In this document: piece by piece, positions 58,201 to 64,000 of the stretch
Numbering within the stretch: position 1 is the first letter of the stretch
Layout of the letters: the number at the start of each line of letters is the position of its first letter
Origin: Strigamia acuminata
Lineage: Eukaryota > Arthropoda > Chilopoda > Geophilomorpha > Linotaeniidae
Reading direction: 5' to 3'
NCBI GenBank assembly: GCA_949358305.1
Contig: OX442316.1
Span: 16,056,001 to 16,120,000 of the forward strand
Length of the DNA: 64,000 nt
The notes under the pieces: generated by a model
Databases searched by the model: none
What the model saw: the letters and a program-made list of their open reading frames with translations, nothing else
Told to the model about the DNA's origin: nothing
Translations under genes and position numbers: made by a program

Positions 58201-59706
58201 CGGTTTCTGTGATTTATCAGTGTTGAAATAAAATTGTGAAATTTTCTTTTTTCAGTACTCTTTCTTCCGCATTGAATTCACTCGCAGCTGTGACTCTGGA
58301 GGATTTTATTAAATCCTTCGACAGATGGAGTCGCATGACGAGCGAAAAGGAGGCCGTTGTATCAAAAGTTTTGTGTAAGGGAAGTTTAAAAACTGCATTT
58401 AGATATATGTATAAAGAAATAGTATTTGTTTGCAGCTGCTTTTTATGGCGTTTTGTGCCTCGGTTTAGTCGGAGCAATTTCCAATTTGGGGACGATACAT
58501 GGGGTAATGTTGTGCAAGAATGAGTTATTTGACTTTATGCAATTTAAATTGGGGATAAATTAAAACCCCCTCAATTTCCCTGAATTTCCCACTAATAAAA
58601 CCACAACATTGGATTCACTTTCCGAATCTGAGTTTGGATACAAAAGTCTCTGCGATGCCATGTTACAGGAAGGATTGTTGATTGAATCCACAGTATTGGT
58701 GAATTTACAATGTAACACCCATGCTAAACGCATGTAAAGTAGTGATATAAATATAATTGGTGGTAAAATCAGGTAATACGGAATCCTTTGTTTAGTGGAA
58801 AACTAAATTTAGTTTTAGTGGAAAAACTAATTAATCGGGATTAAGTTAAATTAGTGGGATAAAAAAAAATGCGAAGTGGGAAATTTAGTATTTAATTAGT
58901 GGGAATTTCTGGGAAATTAGGGGGGTATTAAATAGTACCCATTTAAATTGTACTTTTTCAGACAGCTGCACACTGTACACTCACCTTTAGTGGGATTATT
59001 TGCGGTCTGTTTACTCTGGGCTTGTTCTTTCCATGGGCAAACTCATTTGTACGTGCAAATTTGACGTTTTTTCGCGTTATTTTTTTAATTTTTGTGTTTT
59101 GTTTGATTACAGGGAGCAATTGTTGGTGTTGTAGTTTCTTTAATTTTCTGTCAGTGGGTCGTTGTGGGGACACTTTTGACTCGCAGACCATTTACTTTAC
59201 CATTCCCCGCTTCCACAGAAGGATGTGCGCAAGTTATTAGCAATGTTAGTCTTGTTTCTTCTGCAGTCGTTTCAACCACGGCCAACAGGTTCAGTTGATC
59301 GCTAAAAAGTTTTTAGGTTTTATTTCAGTGGGAATTTATATTTTCAGTGGCGTTGCTGACGTGTTTCCACTCTATCAAGTCTCGTACGTTTGGATACAAA
59401 TGATTGGTATTGTTTCAGTTGTAATTGTGGGCGTAATTTCAAGTTTTTTGTTTTGTACGTAAATGTATTTTTTGGATTTTGTTTTATGTGGAATTGAGTT
59501 TTTGAATTTTTGTTGAAGGTCCGAAGAAAATTGAAGATTTGGACATTGAGTTACTCAGTCCGGTCGTTCAGTTCGCGATTAAAAGAGTTTGGCCTGAAAA
59601 AGTAAGAATGGATGTGGCATTCACACCCATTCCCGATTTTGTACTCGAACCACGACGACTTTTGAGGACGTCAAACAACATGAATGAAGAAAATTCAACT
59701 TGTTAA
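55262..59706 (+). CDS. SLC5-type sodium-coupled symporter, 593 aa (plus-strand copy 1)
   Basis: There are 14 in-frame exons: 55262-55600, 55659-55724, 56771-56822, 57359-57426, 57490-57641, 57708-57848, 57902-58031, 58102-58190, 58256-58374, 58436-58503, 58962-59048, 59113-59288, 59348-59454 and 59519-59706 (TAA). Landmarks are ADYAVFGFLLAVPASIGIYF (TM1), RRQRTVQEFLMGDR, SLLASFITAIGMIS, YLERRFNTVVRK, YMSFVLYAPSLTLSQ (a small exon that is easy to miss), [41 protein letters not shown] and LFTLGLFFPWANS. The last exon carries the cytoplasmic tail. I chose the ATG at 55262 because the paralogue starts at the same place. An upstream in-frame ATG at 55199 is less likely. It differs from the minus-strand genes in lacking the Cys-rich pre-tail segment. 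Confidence 0.92.
55989..56306. mobile_element. Inverted-repeat element of TTTTAGCGA words
   Basis: The left arm repeats CATTTTAGCGA and ends in ACACAAAAACCTAGGTTT. The right arm is its inverse (AAACCTAGGTTTTTGTGT...CGCTAAAATG). A C-rich centre contains CCCCCCGCGAACCT, also seen at 52685-52705. Intronic. Confidence 0.65.
56852..57318. mobile_element. MITE with TATACTCTGGCCGAGTATA ends and an empty paralogous site
   Basis: Left TATACTCTGGCCGAGTATAA and right TTATACTCGGCCAGAGTATA are inverted, followed inward by TTTCCTATTGGCCCAGC on both sides. The same intron of the next gene reads straight from GATAACATGTA to GTTTGTTTAATTT (62477-62505) without it. Confidence 0.85.
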
Positions 59707-61136
59707 CAAAAAAATTAATTTATACCGTAATTGCTCTAATAGAACGCGGGTGTTTTCTTGACAAAACTAGGATTTTTCTCGCAATTTTTTTTAGTGTCCT
59801 TGATCAATTTAACATTTATTTTAGTCAATTTGTTCAATTAATATATTTATTTTAGTCAATTTGTTCAATTAATATATTTATTTTAGTCATTTTGGTTAAT
59901 TTGTATACAGGGTGTCCCAAATGAACGAAGCCAGTCAAATAACGAAAAGACCATTTGAGTGAGATGAATGAAACAAATGTAGTAGTAGTAGTAAACTAAC
60001 TTGAGGGAATTTCAAAAATATGAAAAAATTTGACCTCTGATCTTTTCTTCAAGGTCATTCCAACTCTAATCGTGAAAAAGTCAAAACATTCCAAAAAAAA
60101 GTGCTTTATTTTGCTGACATTCTAAGTACTACTGCAAAAAGCCATGAATTGTTATTAATTTAACTGATATTTTAAATGATATTTAACACATAAAATTAAG
60201 AAAAAGTCGAAAAATACAAAAAGAAAAACCAAGATCAAGATTTTTTTACGATTTATTTTTTTCGTAATTTTATCTGGTATTGTGTCGGAGTAAATTTGTT
60301 GAGCAGTTTTCTACTAAAAAGAAGGTGCTCTTTCTTTTTTCAATTGAGAATTTTGCTCTACCAGTCTTAGTTTAGAAGTTAGAGTTGGAATGACCTTGAA
60401 GAAAAGGTCAGAGGTCGAATATTTTTCACATTTTTGAAATATCCTCACTTAGTTTACTAGTACTACATTTGTTTCATTCGTCTCACTCAAATGGTCTTTT
60501 TGTTAATTGACTGGCTTCGTTCATTTGGGACACCCTGTATAGAAATCAGTTGTTTTGGTCTATTTAAACCCACGTTGAATTGGCATCCCGCGTTTTATTA
60601 GAGCATTTACAGTAGTAATTTTGATAGTGGACGATGTTTGTGTTGACTTGCGGGCAAAGGCCGACTTGCTCTGGCAAAGAAATCCAATCTCGATCCAAAA
60701 AAAAAAATTAAAAAAAATAATTTTATTTAAATTCGCAATTAACTTTTCGCAGTAAAATTACACTTTTCCGTGAAGGAATCTTGCCAAATGATAATTTCCA
60801 GTCGTAACCTCACTTTCACGATTTTCAACACCGATTAAAGGGCAAACATTGACGTCACGAAATTTAATAACGCCTTAAAAACAAACTTTTCACACTTAAA
60901 AACACGAAACAAACAACAACAACCAAACCCACTAACCCGTTGGGCCATGGCCATTGACCATTAACGTTTTTGCCGGGCCCACTTAGACCTTGAATTGGCC
61001 CATTGTCATGGTAACTTTTCCTCGTACGTATTGCGTCAGTGTCTACTGTCTAATGAACTGGTATGAGCAAATAAAATTGATAGTTATTTTATTCTAATCG
61101 CGTGGACTTGTTGCTCGCAGTTGAGTCAGTTGGAAA
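59707..61136. other. Intergenic between the two plus-strand SLC5 genes
   Basis: 3' flank of the 593-aa gene and promoter region of the next, largely occupied by the mariner-type MITE at 59906-60539. No gene recognised in the remainder. Confidence 0.6.
59906..60539. mobile_element. Mariner-type MITE with about 165-bp inverted repeats
   Basis: Starts TACAGGGTGTCCCAAATGAA and ends with its inverse, with TA on both sides (59904-59905, 60540-60541). The arms match with few mismatches for roughly 165 bp each. The ACAGGGTGTCCC terminus is typical of mariner-like elements. A lone end of the same type (ACACCCTGTATA) occurs at 17298. No transposase ORF. Confidence 0.85.
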
Positions 61137-63560
61137 ATGCAGCACGAGCGAGTGCACCACTTGCAAGCGGCGGATTATGCCGTGTTTATCGTCACGCTGG
61201 CGGTGCCCATGTTTATCGGGGTTTACTACGCGTGCACCGGCGGCCGACAGAGGACCGTGCAGGAGTTTCTGTTGGGGAATAGGCGGATGGGGGTTTTGCC
61301 CATCTCGATGTCGCTGCTCGCGTGCTTTTCGTCGGCCATTGGGATGATCAGCGTGCCGGCCGAGATCTATTTCTACGATGCTGGGATTAGTTACTCCATT
61401 TTGGGCATGTGTTTGGCCATGCCTGTCGTTGCTACGTGTTATTTACCTGTGTTTTATAATCTCAAGTTGACTAGTGTTTATGAAGTAAGTTTTTTTAAAA
61501 GAATTTTTTTTTTTTTTTTTTTTTTATTTTTTTATTTTTTTTTAGTATTTGGAAAGGAGATTTAACAGTGTTGTGCGGAAAATTGCTTCGTTTCTGTTTC
61601 TTGTGCAGTTGGTGAATATATTAATAAGCTGGTTGGTCATTGCTGTTGATTTGCAGTTTGGGAAGATATTTTGTGTGTGAGGGCAAAGTTTATTTGTGGT
61701 AACGAGTGGAGAAATAGTGTTTGGGAAGGTCAGTAGGGCCGTTTTGATGGTTGGGTCAAGGGTTTGACTGCACCGGGAAGTGGGAATGGGATCAAGGAGA
61801 GTGAGGAAAGACGGAACAAGAGCTGGCGAATCTATTTTGTTTGGCGCACACACAGATCTAAATACTACGGGACTGCGCATTGCAAGTGACGCCACGAATG
61901 CTCTCCGACTTCCTGTTTTGCGTCTTGTTCCACCAAATTCAATCTTATTTTTCGTTTTTCTTTCGTTTTATTGTTTTTTTTCTCATCTTTTGCATGTTTT
62001 TTAATTTTTTTTTCTCATTTTAGACTTCTAAACCTATTGTTCGATGGGGCCATGGGGCCATGGCCACCTCCCTGGGAAGTCATAAAATTTTTTTAGTAAA
62101 AATTAAAAATTTAAATTTATTAATTTAAATTTTTATGGCCTCATAAGTGTTTTGCGGTCATTCATGGCCTCATAAGTGTTTTGCGGTCATTCATGGCCCA
62201 AAATTGCAAAACTTTGTCAAAAATGTGATCGTTCATGGAAAACTAAAATTGTCCACATATGTCCATGTGGAAAGGTCAATGACTTCCCAGACGCTGCGAG
62301 ATTTTAGAAAAATAATTTTTTGAATTGCAAGAATCAAATTAAGAAAATTGCAGCAATGAACCATTATGCAATATGATAATACCGAATAAATTTATAGTGA
62401 ATTTATTTACTAGCTACTTTACATCAGTTTCGTGCTTTACGCACCTTCTCTTACACTCAGTCAAGGTAGTACATAATCGATAACATGTAGAGTTTGTTTA
62501 ATTTATACTTTTATTTATTTATTTACAATTCCTGACTGAAATAGTTACTGGCATGAGTTTGTGGGGCTCTCTCTTAGCTGTTGGCTTGTTGGGAACAATC
62601 TACACGGCTATTGTTGAGTATATACGCGGTGAGAATCGACTTGTGCATTGGAATGACGAGTGTGTGGTTGTTTCAGGGTGGAATCAAAGCGGTCATGTGG
62701 ACGGACGTTTTTCAAATAATCATCATGTTTGTTGCTTTGGTGACTGCCATTGTTATAGGCACGATCGACGTCGGCGGGCTTGAGCACGTGTTCGAAAAAA
62801 GCAGAGAAGGCGGTCGGTTGAAACTGAGGTAAAATAAAAAAATTGTCTTATTTGTTTGAAAGTTATATTTCTATTTCTATTTCTTTTAAGTTTTAACTTT
62901 GATTTTCGCGAGCGATACAGCGTGTGGAGCGTGTCGTTTGGAAGTTATGTTTATTGGTTGTCGCTTTACGGAATGAACCAAACTCTGATTCAAAGATATT
63001 TGAGTTCGCCGAGTTTAATCAAAGCCCAATTGTAAGTTCAGTAGGAGAAACGTGATTCGTATTTTATGTTTATTATTATTATTGTAGATCTGTTTTTTGG
63101 AATATTTTTGGGAATTTGGCGTTTACGTTTTGCGTGTTTCTCGGCGGGTTGTTGGTTTACACGAAATATTGGGATTGTGATCCATTTCTGAATAAATTGA
63201 TTAAGAAACCTGATCAGGTATTGTAAGACTGAGGTTAGTCCACACGTATTTAGATAATTTTTTGTTTTATTTTTTTTTATTTTTAAGATTTTTCCTTTGT
63301 TTGTGGCTAATTCCTTTTCTGATTATCCAGGACTGATGGGCGTGTTTGTTGCTGGCATATTCAGCGGTTCTCTGAGGTCGGTCACTCGCTTTCTGAGATT
63401 TATGAGTGTTGAAATAAAATTGTGAAATTTTATTTTTTCAGTACTCTTTCTTCCGCATTGAATTCACTCGCAGCCGCAACTTTGGAGGATTTTATTAAAT
63501 CGTTTAGCAGATGGAGTGACATGTCGAGCGAAAAGGAGGCCATTGTATCCAAAGTCTTGT
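61137..63560 (+). CDS. SLC5-type sodium-coupled symporter, partial (plus-strand copy 2, continues past right edge)
   Basis: Nine exons are visible, with the same layout as the 593-aa gene: 61137-61484 (ATG), 61546-61611, 62414-62465, 62545-62612, 62677-62828, 62891-63031, 63088-63217, 63288-63376 and 63442-63560. All are in frame, with exons 2-9 the same length as in the paralogue. Landmarks are ADYAVFIVTLAVPMFIGVYY, GGRQRTVQEFLLGNR, YISFVLYAPSLTLSQ, GGIKAVMWTDVFQ, YTKYWDCDPFLNK and LNSLAAATLEDFIKS. The remaining exons (from AFYG... onward) must lie beyond 64000. Intron 2 is enlarged by unrelated sequence, including a direct duplication of about 31 bp at 62143-62204. Confidence 0.9.
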
Positions 63561-64000
63561 GTAAGAGAATATTTAAAAAATGCAAATAGATATTTATTGT
63601 TGCTGCCATGAATTATTAGAGAGTTTGCGGGATGCATTTTTCCCTTACAGTTAAAGACTATACGGCATAAAAATAGTGTAAGGGAAAAATGATAAATTAA
63701 GTTTTTGCGGGCTGCACATTTCCCTTATCACTACACTATTTCAGCCAACTACTGACAGTTAGTAATTTTGGGCCTAAAAATTCAATTTGGGGGCGTAAAT
63801 GTGCAAATTTCTGCATAAAATTCCATTATTATGCCTATAAAGTATGGTTTTGGGCCTAAAATTCAATTTTGGGCCTCATTTATCATTCAATCTACGTACC
63901 TATGACTGATGTGTTTGATCGGGACAACAAAATAATCGCCATTTGCAATGGGCGGAGCTAACAATATAGTGTTTTCAATTCTGATTGGCTGCGCTATATT
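63561..64000. other. Intron of the right-edge SLC5 gene
   Basis: No further exon before the window ends. It contains two inverted-like TTTGCGGG.TGCA.TTTCCCTTA motifs (63619-63655 and 63703-63736), possibly a MITE fragment. Confidence 0.5.

Noticed and set aside
15300-64000. CRISPR array, bacterial operon or prophage
   Set aside because: The window is clearly eukaryotic with spliced genes. The tandem repeats have no spacer structure.

Overview
The window is nuclear DNA of an invertebrate metazoan, possibly an arthropod; I cannot name the species. It is AT-rich and has many small exons separated by short GT-AG introns. Numerous miniature inverted-repeat transposons (MITEs) sit in introns, and one 200-base assembly gap is present (2883-3082). 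I built gene models by reading splice sites and codon phase by hand, and nearly all of them join in frame.

Left half (1-25.9 kb, all minus strand): a tandem cluster of three ABCB/P-glycoprotein-type ABC transporters. The first (1-3.8 kb) runs off the left edge and has no visible first nucleotide-binding domain (NBD1). The second (5.05-15.3 kb, 23 exons, 1333 aa) is complete and has fully canonical ATPase motifs. The third (16.5-25.9 kb, 25 exons, 1448 aa) keeps an intact frame, but both of its NBDs have lost catalytic residues. A small two-exon plus-strand ORF lies antisense in an intron of the first gene.

Right half (26.6-64 kb): a cluster of sodium/solute symporter (SLC5, monocarboxylate/vitamin transporter-like) genes. 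Four are complete on the minus strand (722, 647, 599 and 599 aa). Two are on the plus strand (593 aa, and one cut by the right edge). There is also one orphan SLC5 first exon. The 599-aa pair has identical exon lengths and is a recent tandem duplicate, and so are the two plus-strand genes. The minus- and plus-strand blocks diverge from a shared 0.58-kb intergenic region at about 55 kb.

Between two SLC5 units sits the most striking object: a complete 6,960-bp DNA transposon (34858-41817). It has perfect 14-bp terminal inverted repeats and is flanked by TTAA on both sides. It carries a four-exon gene for a 950-aa protein that fuses a Mutator-like DDE transposase domain to a YqaJ/lambda-exonuclease-type PD-(D/E)XK nuclease domain. 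The gene is bracketed by related short-period tandem arrays in inverted orientation.

Other mobile DNA includes two base-identical 191-bp MITEs 30 kb apart, three hAT-type MITEs with 8-bp target duplications (one nested in another element), pogo-like and mariner-like elements, and several TIR families found only as non-autonomous copies.
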